A DNA stretch of 9,753 bases. Source: an uncultured Actinomycetes bacterium (GTDB taxonomy: Bacteria; Actinomycetota; Actinomycetes; S36-B12). Positions 1 to 5,943 of this stretch are shown here, one piece after another (within the stretch, counting starts at the first letter, position 1; each line of letters opens with the position of its first letter). The notes beneath the pieces were generated by a model. The model searched no databases. It was not told where the DNA came from and saw only the letters and a program-made list of their open reading frames with translations. The translations under genes were made by a program, and so were the position numbers. The stretch spans positions 1 to 9,753 of the forward strand of contig CALGTB010000308.1 in the NCBI GenBank assembly GCA_937902285.1, read 5' to 3'.

Positions 1-564
1 CGACTGCACGATGGCGATGACGGCGACTCCGGCGATCGCGATCGCTCCGAGGGCTGGCGACAGGGCCACGGCGATCGCGGCGCTGACGACCGCGAGCACG
101 GCGGCGACCGCGACCTGGAGCATCTGGTTGTAGGCCATGCCCGCCCGTACCGCGCCCACGGTGATGGTCGAGATGACATCGCTGCGACGGCGGGACAGGA
201 CGAAGGGCCAGCGCGCGGCGAGCACGGCGGCGAAGGCCTCCTGCCTCAGGTCGTCGATGAGGGCCTGCTGCACGCGCGTGGTCGTCACCGCCGAGGCCTG
301 GGCGATGCCTGCCTGGATGGCGATGAGGAGCACGAAGCCGGCGAGCAGGGCGGGCAGGGGAACATCGCCGAGCGAGAGATCGCCGACGACCGGCAGTGTC
401 ACCGACACCGAGCTGTCCGCGACGGAGTTCACGATCGGAACAAGCAGCAGCAGGCTCGCGCCGCCGATCAGCCCGGTGGCGACCAGCAGCACCACCTGGA
501 GGACGAGCCGGCCGCGCGACAGCCGCCAGCTCGAGCCGAGCAGCAGCCCGGCGTCGCGGATCAC
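1..564 (-). CDS. ABC transporter, N-terminal transmembrane domain (partial, runs off left edge)
   Basis: Reading leftward from a GTG at 564 gives 188 uninterrupted codons to the window edge; the stop is outside. The product has at least three hydrophobic segments (about residues 21-45, 70-92 and 151-186). A charged region lies between them (about 97-148, with RVQQALIDDLRQEAF and then RWPFVLSRRRSDVISTI), which is typical of the type-1 exporter fold, where the Leu/Asp-rich coupling helix follows TM2. The nucleotide-binding domain is not in the window, so Walker motifs cannot be checked. The start is chosen because the GTG shares a GTGA overlap with the upstream stop at 561-563, implying translational coupling. 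Its place as last visible gene of the leftward operon fits a RiPP exporter ('D' protein of lasso clusters). No N-terminal C39 peptidase domain is present. Family assignment is fairly sure; substrate is inferred. Confidence 0.8.
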   Translation of the reverse strand, partial: MIRDAGLLLGSSWRLSRGRLVLQVVLLVATGLIGGASLLLLVPIVNSVADSSVSVTLPVVGDLSLGDVPLPALLAGFVLLIAIQAGIAQASAVTTTRVQQALIDDLRQEAFAAVLAARWPFVLSRRRSDVISTITVGAVRAGMAYNQMLQVAVAAVLAVVSAAIAVALSPALGAIAIAGVAVIAIVQS

Positions 565-2276
565 GTGCCCGCCTCGATGGCCTCGATCGCGTCGAGCACG
601 GCGTCGAGGGTCCATCCGTCGCCGGGTCGGGACACGGTGGTGACGGGCACGACGTCCGCGAGCTGGGCCACCTGCGCAAAGTAGCGCTCCTGCCCGAGGA
701 TGAGCGGCGCGATGCCGTCGCGGATCGTGTGATCGAGCAGCGCGGCCAGCCGCGCGGCGCCGGTCTCGGCGGTGGCGGCGACGGATCCGCCGGCAGCGCT
801 CGGGGTCAGCACGACGATGCGGTCGAGGCGTCGTGGCTCATCGGGCGGGTCCTCGGGACGGAACGCGGCCTTCACCCGCCCGCGCCCCAGCGGCGGCAGC
901 TCGTCGAAGTCGACACCGACGGCCAGCGCCGAGTCCTCGAGCAGGTGCACGTTGCGCCAGTACGGCGTCGTCCACGCGCCGTCGGGGCGCAGGTCGATGA
1001 CGGTCACGTCGTCGCAGAGCAGTCGGTGCCCGCGGTCGCGCAGACCCATGGCGGTCGTCGACTTGCCCGCCCCGCGGCCTCCGGCGATGGCCACCACGGT
1101 GTCGCCGATCTCGACCGTCGACGCGTGCAGGCTCAGCAGGCCGCGCTGCAGCATGGCCAGGGTCACCGCCCAGCCCTGCACCATCCAGCCGACCTCGTCG
1201 GCGCCCCGCGTGCCGCGGTCGACGGTGACGTCGGTGCCGTGCTCGACGAGCAGCCCGGCTCGGCCGCGGAAGCGCACGAGTGCTGCCGTCGGAGTGGCCT
1301 GGATCCACGGGCGAGGCGACGTGGAGCCCGGCAGGGCGTCGGGCAGTTCGCCCTCGCGCACCCGGATGCCGAGGTGGGCGGGCAGGTCCAAGGGCGTCAC
1401 GAGATCGGGGCCGGGCGCGTAGCCGAGGCGGTGCATCACCGCACGGTGGTCAGCCTCGATCGCCGATGCCTGCGCGTCGGTGAGCTCGTCACGCCACGAG
1501 CCGTCGATGCCCCGCCGGAAGAACTGCCGCGTGCGCGGGTGGGTGCCCCGGAAGCCGTGCTCGGCCTCGGATTCCTGCAGGCGCTCGAACCGGCTGCGCT
1601 CGACGGCCTGGCGGAGCTGGTCCGGGGAGCAGGTCAGGCCGATCGCCGTGAACACCGGCAGCAGGGTCGCCGCCGCGTCCGCCACGAGGTCCTCGTAGCG
1701 CACGAGGTGAACGGGGAACGGCACCGAGTCGTCGAGCCACGATTCGGCGTGGGTGCTCCACGTGCCCCACGGCTGCGCCGTCTGGGAGCGGGCGGGGTTG
1801 GACTCGAGGTCGCCGGCCGGCCGTGCCATCGCAGCGATGGCCTCGTCGTGCGTGATCCCGAAGAAAGGGGCGGCCGAGCACGCGACGTCGCGCGGGTCGC
1901 GCACGACGAGGATGGCGGCGCGCGTCGCCTCCAGCGGGAAGGGCTCCCTGCCAGGGGCGCCGGCCCGGTAGGCCTCGTGGGTCTTGCGCAGGATCGGCGG
2001 CGCTGCCTCGTCGCCTGCGCGCTGCGCGCCCAGGCGGAGGGCGAGCGCTGCGCGCAGGCGGTCGAGCTCGTCGGAGGAGAGCCAGCGGGGGTCGATGCCG
2101 TAGGCACCCAGGGCCATCGACACGTGATGCGGCTGGGCGCCCGAGATGAGGTGGTCGACCCCGAACATCTGCGGATGGGTGCCCAGGGCGGTCACGATCG
2201 CGCGCACCCAGGTGTTTCCCGACTTGGGATAGGACGCGAGCCAGACGGTGCGGCCGGGGCCGGGTGTCGACGTCAC
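561..2276 (-). CDS. Sulfotransferase - HPr-kinase-like (lasso kinase type) fusion protein
   Basis: The 571-aa product has two domains. Residues 1 to about 288 are a PAPS-dependent sulfotransferase: the 5'-phosphosulfate loop YPKSGNTW is at 16-23, the candidate catalytic His is in LRKTHE at 96-101, the 3'-phosphate motif VVRDPRDVACS is at 124-134, the RYED segment at 193-196, and the C-terminal RRGIDGSW loop at 254-261. Residues about 290-571 match the HPr kinase C-terminal fold as found in lasso peptide kinases: LHAST at 383-387, Walker A GGRGAGKST at 399-407, and LLCDDVTVI at 419-427. Both halves keep their key motifs, so both may be active. The likely role is adding sulfate and phosphate to a peptide, probably the precursor at 7285-7419. 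A longer reading frame extends upstream to 2762, but that part overlaps the preceding gene. The GTG at 2276 makes a GTGA overlap with that gene's stop and lies 15 codons before the PAPS loop. The substrate is inferred. Confidence 0.88.
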   Translation of the reverse strand: MTSTPGPGRTVWLASYPKSGNTWVRAIVTALGTHPQMFGVDHLISGAQPHHVSMALGAYGIDPRWLSSDELDRLRAALALRLGAQRAGDEAAPPILRKTHEAYRAGAPGREPFPLEATRAAILVVRDPRDVACSAAPFFGITHDEAIAAMARPAGDLESNPARSQTAQPWGTWSTHAESWLDDSVPFPVHLVRYEDLVADAAATLLPVFTAIGLTCSPDQLRQAVERSRFERLQESEAEHGFRGTHPRTRQFFRRGIDGSWRDELTDAQASAIEADHRAVMHRLGYAPGPDLVTPLDLPAHLGIRVREGELPDALPGSTSPRPWIQATPTAALVRFRGRAGLLVEHGTDVTVDRGTRGADEVGWMVQGWAVTLAMLQRGLLSLHASTVEIGDTVVAIAGGRGAGKSTTAMGLRDRGHRLLCDDVTVIDLRPDGAWTTPYWRNVHLLEDSALAVGVDFDELPPLGRGRVKAAFRPEDPPDEPRRLDRIVVLTPSAAGGSVAATAETGAARLAALLDHTIRDGIAPLILGQERYFAQVAQLADVVPVTTVSRPGDGWTLDAVLDAIEAIEAGT

Positions 2277-3085
2277 GGCGAACCACCGGCCGCTGTCCAC
2301 CAGGCCACCAGGAGGTCGACCGCGGCCTCGTCGGCAGGGCCGTCCAGGCGCACGAGAGCGGACGGGAGGGCGGCCAGTCGCACGTGCTCCGCCACCATGG
2401 CCTCGCCGCTCTCGGCGCCGGCATCCCCGGCTCCATGGTCGGGGGCCAGCGCCCCGTGCAGCATGAGCGTGGCCGCGCGCTCGAACCGCCGTTGGCCGAG
2501 CACCTCCGCGAAGGGCTCCTCGTCGGGACGGCGTCGCTGCACCTGAACGATGGCAGCGACCGGTGCCGGCTCGGCGGCCCTGGGGACCGCGACGGCGACA
2601 GCGTTCGAGCCGGCGCGCACCGGTTGGCCGGCCAGGCCGGCGCCTGTCGCGCGCTGGGTGGCGACCACGAGGGGTGCAGGCCTCGGCTGCGCGACGAGCG
2701 TGTCGTCCTGCCAGGCGACGGGCGTGGGGCGGTCGCTCAGCAGCCTCCATCCCCGTGCGCACAGGACGAGCACGACGTCGGCGATGTCGTGTGCGTCCCC
2801 GGTGAGGAGGAGGGCGGGCCCAGGCGAACCGTCTGGCCTTCCGCCCTGGGTGACGGCAGCGCCCTGCGCCATCGAGAACCCGCGGTGGGCGAAGGCGAGC
2901 AGGTCGCCCCAGCCGTGGCGCAGGGCGGTCTCGTCCTCCTCGGATGCGTGGGCGGCCGACACGTCGAGCGCTCCGTCGGCGTCGATCTGAATGCGCCCCA
3001 GGCCGGGCAGGACGCCGTGCCAGACGGGGCCGTCCCGGTCGAGGACCGGGCCCCCGTGATCGTGCGGGACTGGCGTCTCGCTCAC
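2273..3085 (-). CDS. HPr-kinase-like protein lacking the P-loop (degenerate lasso kinase paralogue)
   Basis: The 270-aa product is the first gene of the leftward operon. Residues about 60-140 line up by eye with the HPrK-like half of the next gene: RGFSMAQGA (68-76) corresponds to RGLLSLHAST, LLLTGDAHDIADVVLVL (92-108) takes the place of the Walker A strand-loop-helix, and ARGWRLLSDRPTPV (110-123) corresponds to DRGHRLLCDDVTVI. The glycine-rich GxGKST loop is gone and the paired Asp is DR, so kinase activity is unlikely. A C-terminal stretch (about 190-258, including RRFERAATLMLHGAL) is mostly helical and unassigned. It could be a pseudokinase partner of the fusion enzyme or a peptide-binding scaffold; an RRE-like role cannot be judged by eye. 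The GTG start at 3085 has no Shine-Dalgarno sequence but sits 6 nt after a TATCCT -10 box, suggesting a leaderless mRNA. The gene is solid; function is unknown. Confidence 0.78.
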   Translation of the reverse strand: MSETPVPHDHGGPVLDRDGPVWHGVLPGLGRIQIDADGALDVSAAHASEEDETALRHGWGDLLAFAHRGFSMAQGAAVTQGGRPDGSPGPALLLTGDAHDIADVVLVLCARGWRLLSDRPTPVAWQDDTLVAQPRPAPLVVATQRATGAGLAGQPVRAGSNAVAVAVPRAAEPAPVAAIVQVQRRRPDEEPFAEVLGQRRFERAATLMLHGALAPDHGAGDAGAESGEAMVAEHVRLAALPSALVRLDGPADEAAVDLLVAWWTAAGGSP

Positions 3086-3091
3086 CGGGAA

Positions 3092-3097
3092 AGGATA
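3092..3097 (-). promoter_or_regulatory. Candidate -10 box for leaderless leftward transcript
   Basis: On the minus strand TATCCT is followed by six bases (TTCCCG) and then the GTG start at 3085. This TANNNT spacing matches leaderless actinobacterial promoters, where transcription starts at or next to the start codon. No purine-rich ribosome binding site lies upstream of the GTG, which supports the reading. The -35 region about 17 nt upstream (CCGTCA) is weak. Confidence 0.45.
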
Positions 3098-3150
3098 GGG
3101 GGACGTGCGGACCGTGACGGCGTCTCGGTGCGTTGGTCAGCCTCGCGGCT

Positions 3151-3156
3151 TATGCT
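3151..3156 (+). promoter_or_regulatory. Candidate -10 box for rightward glycine-rich gene transcript
   Basis: TATGCT fits the actinobacterial TANNNT -10 consensus and lies 53 nt before the GTG at 3210. No convincing -35 is found at 16-18 nt; a TTGGTC at 3133-3138 is only 12 nt away. Together with the leftward box at 3092-3097 it makes 3086-3209 a divergent control region. Confidence 0.3.
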
Positions 3157-3162
3157 GATGGT

Positions 3163-3189
3163 GCTTCGCCGATGCTCATCCGACGAAGC
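3163..3189 (+). promoter_or_regulatory. Stem-loop in 5' leader of first glycine-rich gene
   Basis: GCTTCG at 3163-3168 is the exact reverse complement of CGAAGC at 3184-3189, and the inner CCGAT/ATCCG segments can extend the stem with mismatches. It ends 7 nt before the Shine-Dalgarno sequence GAGGGGGG (3197-3204), so it could modulate translation start or mRNA stability. It may be chance in such GC-rich sequence. Confidence 0.35.
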
Positions 3190-3209
3190 TGATCCTGAGG
3201 GGGGTCTCG

Positions 3210-4532
3210 GTGGTTACGCCTGCCGCAGCCAAGGCCTCGACCCGTCGGTCAGGCGCGGGTCGCGCACTCGCTCCGGTCGCCGTGCTTGCTGTGGCCGGAG
3301 CCCTGATCGCTGCGCCGGCCGCCACTTCAGCCTTCGCTGCGGCTCCAACGGCCTGCACAGCCACCGGCGGCACGATCACGACAACCGCGCCGAACGGCGG
3401 TTCGGCGATTCGCTGGACAACGCACGTCTTCAACACCACCGGCGTGAACTTCGTCCCGGCCCAGAGCACGGCGGTCGAGTACCTCGTCGTCGGCGGCGGC
3501 GGTGGTGGCGGGGGTGCCCGGGCCGGCGGCAACGCAGCCGGCCGCGGTGCCGGTGGCGGCGGAGGCTCCGGCGCCGTGGTGGCCGGAACCGGGCTGACCA
3601 TCTCGTCGTCGCAGTTGATCACCGTCGGTGCGGCCGGGGCGGCCGGGGCCGACAACTCCACGATCGGCGGCACCGGTGGCACGAGCAGCATCGGCGCCCT
3701 GGTGACGGCCGCCGGCGGCGGTGGCGGTGGATCCCCGCGGGCCGTCCCCCAGGCCGGCAACGGCGCGTCGGGTGGTGGCGGGTCGGGAGACTCCGTGGCC
3801 CGCGCGGGCGGAACGGCCAGTGCGGGCAACGCGGGCGGGGCGGGCAACCCGAACGCCCTCATCGGTGCACGTGCAGGTGGCGGTGGTGGCGGATCCGGCG
3901 GCGCGGCGACGAACGGGACCGCATCAGTCGGCGGAGCCGGGGGCGCGGGCACCAGCAGCTCGATCACCGGCAGCACCGTGACCTACGGCGGTGGCGGTGG
4001 TGGCGGCGGTGCGACGGCGGGGGCCGCCGGCGGGGCCGGGGGCGCCGGGTCGGTGAACGGCGTTGCTGCCGCGGGTGCTGCGAACCGCGGCGGCGGCGGT
4101 GGTGGCTCCGGCTCGACCTCTGGAACCATCTTCGCCGGGGGCGCCGGTGGCTCCGGCGTCGTGATCATCCGCTATCCGCGGTACTGCCTGACTCCATCGC
4201 CTCCGACGTCGGCGGCGATGACACTGGCAGGCTCATTCACGTGGGCGGCACCGGTCTACGTGCCCGCATCGCAGAGCGTCACGTCGTACACCGTGGTCTA
4301 CACCGGCAACGGGCAGACGTCCTGGGGCATCTATGCGAACGGCTCGGCGACGGCGAGCATGGACGTGAGCCACAAGACGATCGCCACCTGCACGATCGGC
4401 AACCCAGGTCGCACGTGCCGTCTGGCCAACGGCGATCTCGTGTCGGGGCAGACCTACCAGTTCCGGGTCTTCGCCCGCACCGCGTCGAGCATCGGCCAGA
4501 TGACCGCGTCCTTCGGCTACACCGCCCCATGA
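3210..4532 (+). CDS. Secreted polyglycine-rich / FN3-like protein, copy 1
   Basis: The 440-aa product starts at a GTG preceded by GAGGGGGG at 5-nt spacing. Residues 1-43 form a Sec signal peptide (basic n-region, Ala/Val/Leu core, AFA cleavage site at 41-43). After Cys49 comes a conserved entry segment ending VEYLVVG (89-95), then a glycine-rich region of about 220 residues with clusters of 5-8 Gly. It closes with GSGVVIIRYPRYC (Cys326). Residues about 328-440 form a fibronectin-III-like beta domain (FTWAAP, SYTVVY, GQTYQFRVFART) with Cys394 and Cys403. The VGGGGG...GVVIIRY framing matches the glycine-rich domains seen in bacterial surface proteins and phage fibre adhesins. No LPXTG motif or membrane anchor is present, so it should be secreted or wall-associated. 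The last four bases overlap the next gene (ATGA). The role in the locus is unknown; an adhesin or a polyglycine-II scaffold are options. Confidence 0.88.
   Translation: MVTPAAAKASTRRSGAGRALAPVAVLAVAGALIAAPAATSAFAAAPTACTATGGTITTTAPNGGSAIRWTTHVFNTTGVNFVPAQSTAVEYLVVGGGGGGGGARAGGNAAGRGAGGGGGSGAVVAGTGLTISSSQLITVGAAGAAGADNSTIGGTGGTSSIGALVTAAGGGGGGSPRAVPQAGNGASGGGGSGDSVARAGGTASAGNAGGAGNPNALIGARAGGGGGGSGGAATNGTASVGGAGGAGTSSSITGSTVTYGGGGGGGGATAGAAGGAGGAGSVNGVAAAGAANRGGGGGGSGSTSGTIFAGGAGGSGVVIIRYPRYCLTPSPPTSAAMTLAGSFTWAAPVYVPASQSVTSYTVVYTGNGQTSWGIYANGSATASMDVSHKTIATCTIGNPGRTCRLANGDLVSGQTYQFRVFARTASSIGQMTASFGYTAP
4455..4510. repeat. 56-bp exact repeat, copy in glycine-rich gene 1
   Basis: This stretch in the FN3 end of copy 1 is base-for-base identical to 7153-7208 in copy 3, including third codon positions. 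The surrounding FN3 coding DNA is also nearly identical, while copy 2 differs. It points to recent duplication or gene conversion between the outer two copies. Confidence 0.85.
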
Positions 4533-5794
4533 ACCGCTCGTCTCGGGCCTACGTCATCGCGGGTGCGGCCGCAGCCACCGCTGCCGCCGTCCTCACGTCG
4601 CCCCCGGCTCCTGCCCTCGCCGCAGCTCCGGCCGCGTGCACGTCGACCGGGGGGACCACCGTCACGACGACCATCGGCGGCGTGAAGTACAACGTCGTGA
4701 CGTTCACCGCCAGCGGCACCTTCACGCCCGCCCAAGCGACCCCCCTGGAGTACCTCATCATCGGAGGCGGGGGCGGTGGCGGTCGAGCCGCGACAAGCAG
4801 GGGTGCAGGCGGAGGAGGGGCCGGGGGTGTCCTCACGAATGTCGGGACCCCCACGACCGTGTCCACACCCCAGGGGGTCACGATCGGTGGGGGAGGCGCG
4901 GGAGCCACGGCTACCTCGGCGCGCGGTACGAACGGGGGCAACACGGTTGCCGGAGGCCTGACCGCCACGGGTGGCGGCGGTGGCGGAAGCAGCAACACGG
5001 GAGTCAGCACCGGGTCGGCGGGTGGCTCGGGCGGCGGTGGCGGGAGTGTCTCGGGCCAGACCACCGGCGGCACGGCCACGGCCGGCCAGGGCAGCGCGGG
5101 CGGTGCTGGCCGCAGCGCGGCGACGACGTCGGGCGGCGGTGGCGGCGGCCAGAGCGCCGCTGGGTCGCCGGGTGCCTCCGCCACCGGCGGGGCCGGCGGG
5201 TCGGGTATCACGACGACCGCCTTCGGGGCCTCGGCCTCGTACGCGGGTGGCGGTGGCGGCGCTTCCGTGACGACCTTCGGCGCGGGCGGCACGGGCGGCG
5301 GGGGCCGTGGCGGCAACAACGGCAACCGTCCCGGCGTGGCGGGAACGGTGAACACCGGGGGTGGCGGTGGTGCCGGCTACCTCGGAAACGGCGGTGCCGG
5401 CGGATCGGGTGTCGTCATCGTCCGCTACCGCAAGTTCTGCCTCAACCCCTCTCCGCCCACCTCGCCGGCCCTCTCGGCCCCGACCCTCTCGTGGGCGGCC
5501 CCGGCCTACGTGCCGCCGTCGCAGACGGTCACGTCCTTCACGGTGACCTACCAGGCCGCCAACGACACCTGCAACGCATCGGCCTGCGGCATCTACGCCC
5601 GCGGATCGCTGTCGACGAGCGTGAACGTCACCGGGACCACGCCGGCCGCCTGCCTGACCAACAACTCCGGGTGGACCTGCCCGATGACCAACGGCGACCT
5701 CGTGAGCGGTCAGACCTACTACTTCCGGGTCTACGCCCGCACCGCGACCACGTTCGGACAGTCGACGGCGGCCTTCGCCTACACGGTTCCCTAG
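4529..5794 (+). CDS. Secreted polyglycine-rich / FN3-like protein, copy 2
   Basis: The 421-aa paralogue of copy 1 is the most divergent of the three. Its ATG at 4529 overlaps the stop of copy 1, implying translational coupling. The open frame extends far upstream, but only antisense to the leftward genes and out of frame with copy 1, and the signal peptide begins right here: MNRSSRAYV, an Ala-rich core, and ALA cleavage near residue 31. Cys37 precedes the entry segment LEYLIIG (73-79). The glycine-rich region runs to GSGVVIVRYRKFC (Cys304), followed by the FN3-like domain (about 306-421). This copy has six Cys: 37, 304, 348, 353, 375 and 384. The extra pair comes from an insertion (NDTCNASAC) absent from copies 1 and 3. 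A strong hairpin follows the stop. The function is unrecognised. Confidence 0.87.
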   Translation: MNRSSRAYVIAGAAAATAAAVLTSPPAPALAAAPAACTSTGGTTVTTTIGGVKYNVVTFTASGTFTPAQATPLEYLIIGGGGGGGRAATSRGAGGGGAGGVLTNVGTPTTVSTPQGVTIGGGGAGATATSARGTNGGNTVAGGLTATGGGGGGSSNTGVSTGSAGGSGGGGGSVSGQTTGGTATAGQGSAGGAGRSAATTSGGGGGGQSAAGSPGASATGGAGGSGITTTAFGASASYAGGGGGASVTTFGAGGTGGGGRGGNNGNRPGVAGTVNTGGGGGAGYLGNGGAGGSGVVIVRYRKFCLNPSPPTSPALSAPTLSWAAPAYVPPSQTVTSFTVTYQAANDTCNASACGIYARGSLSTSVNVTGTTPAACLTNNSGWTCPMTNGDLVSGQTYYFRVYARTATTFGQSTAAFAYTVP

Positions 5795-5815
5795 CTCCGT
5801 CCACGGGCAGCGGGA

Positions 5816-5844
5816 CGCCCGACGGGCCGATACCCGGTCGGGCG
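5816..5844 (+). terminator. Strong GC hairpin after copy 2
   Basis: CGCCCGAC (5816-5823) pairs perfectly with GTCGGGCG (5837-5844). GGG (5824-5826) pairs with CCC (5833-5835), leaving one bulged G and a 6-nt loop. It starts 21 nt after the stop at 5794. There is no U-tract, so it is either an actinobacterial non-canonical terminator or an RNA processing or stability element separating copies 1-2 from copy 3. Confidence 0.5.
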
Positions 5845-5869
5845 CTAGGAATGTCCGACTTCGACGGGG

Positions 5870-5875
5870 TACTCT
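5870..5875 (+). promoter_or_regulatory. Candidate -10 box upstream of copy 3
   Basis: TACTCT fits TANNNT and lies 68 nt before the ATG at 5944, downstream of the hairpin that ends copy 2. The -35 side (TAGGAA at 5846-5851, 18 nt away) is poor. The 149-bp gap makes an independent promoter for copy 3 and the downstream precursor and cyclase genes reasonable, but this particular box is only a guess. Confidence 0.25.
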
Positions 5876-5901
5876 TGTAGCGTCCCCTGAAGTGGGATTA
5901 T

Positions 5902-5916
5902 CCAGGATAGTCCTGG
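5902..5916. promoter_or_regulatory. Perfect 15-bp palindrome upstream of copy 3 (candidate operator or hairpin)
   Basis: CCAGGATAGTCCTGG has perfect 6-bp arms around a 3-nt centre. Just upstream, GGATTATCC (5895-5903) is itself palindromic around one central base and shares the GGAT half with it. The pair lies between the candidate -10 (5870-5875) and the start codon at 5944, where a repressor site or a 5' UTR hairpin would act. No regulator gene is in the window. Confidence 0.4.
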
Positions 5917-5943
5917 GCGAAGCGAGCGGGTCGGGAGACCAGC

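Noticed and set aside
396..2546. 716-aa open frame on the plus strand
   Set aside because: It lies antisense to the sulfotransferase-kinase gene, is Arg/Gly-rich with no recognisable motif, and is a typical high-GC shadow frame; the minus-strand frame has clear catalytic motifs.
2277..2762. N-terminal extension of the sulfotransferase-kinase frame to an upstream ATG at 2762
   Set aside because: The extension is Arg/Pro/Gly-rich low-quality protein overlapping the well-formed 270-aa gene in another frame; the GTG at 2276 gives a GTGA overlap and starts just before the PAPS loop.
3176..3976. Pro-rich minus-strand ORF (similar ones at 4549-5355, 5898-6242 and 6558-6833)
   Set aside because: These are reverse complements of GGN glycine codons, which read as proline runs; they have no start signals or domains.
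3484..4160. Repetitive GGC/GGT DNA considered as a CRISPR or satellite array
   Set aside because: The repeats are irregular glycine codons in frame inside a secreted protein; there are no constant-length repeats or unique spacers.
2264..4528. Very long upstream extension of the second glycine-rich gene's frame (1176 aa in total)
   Set aside because: It is antisense to the 270-aa gene and out of frame with copy 1. The signal peptide starts at 4529, so only 4529-5794 is coding.
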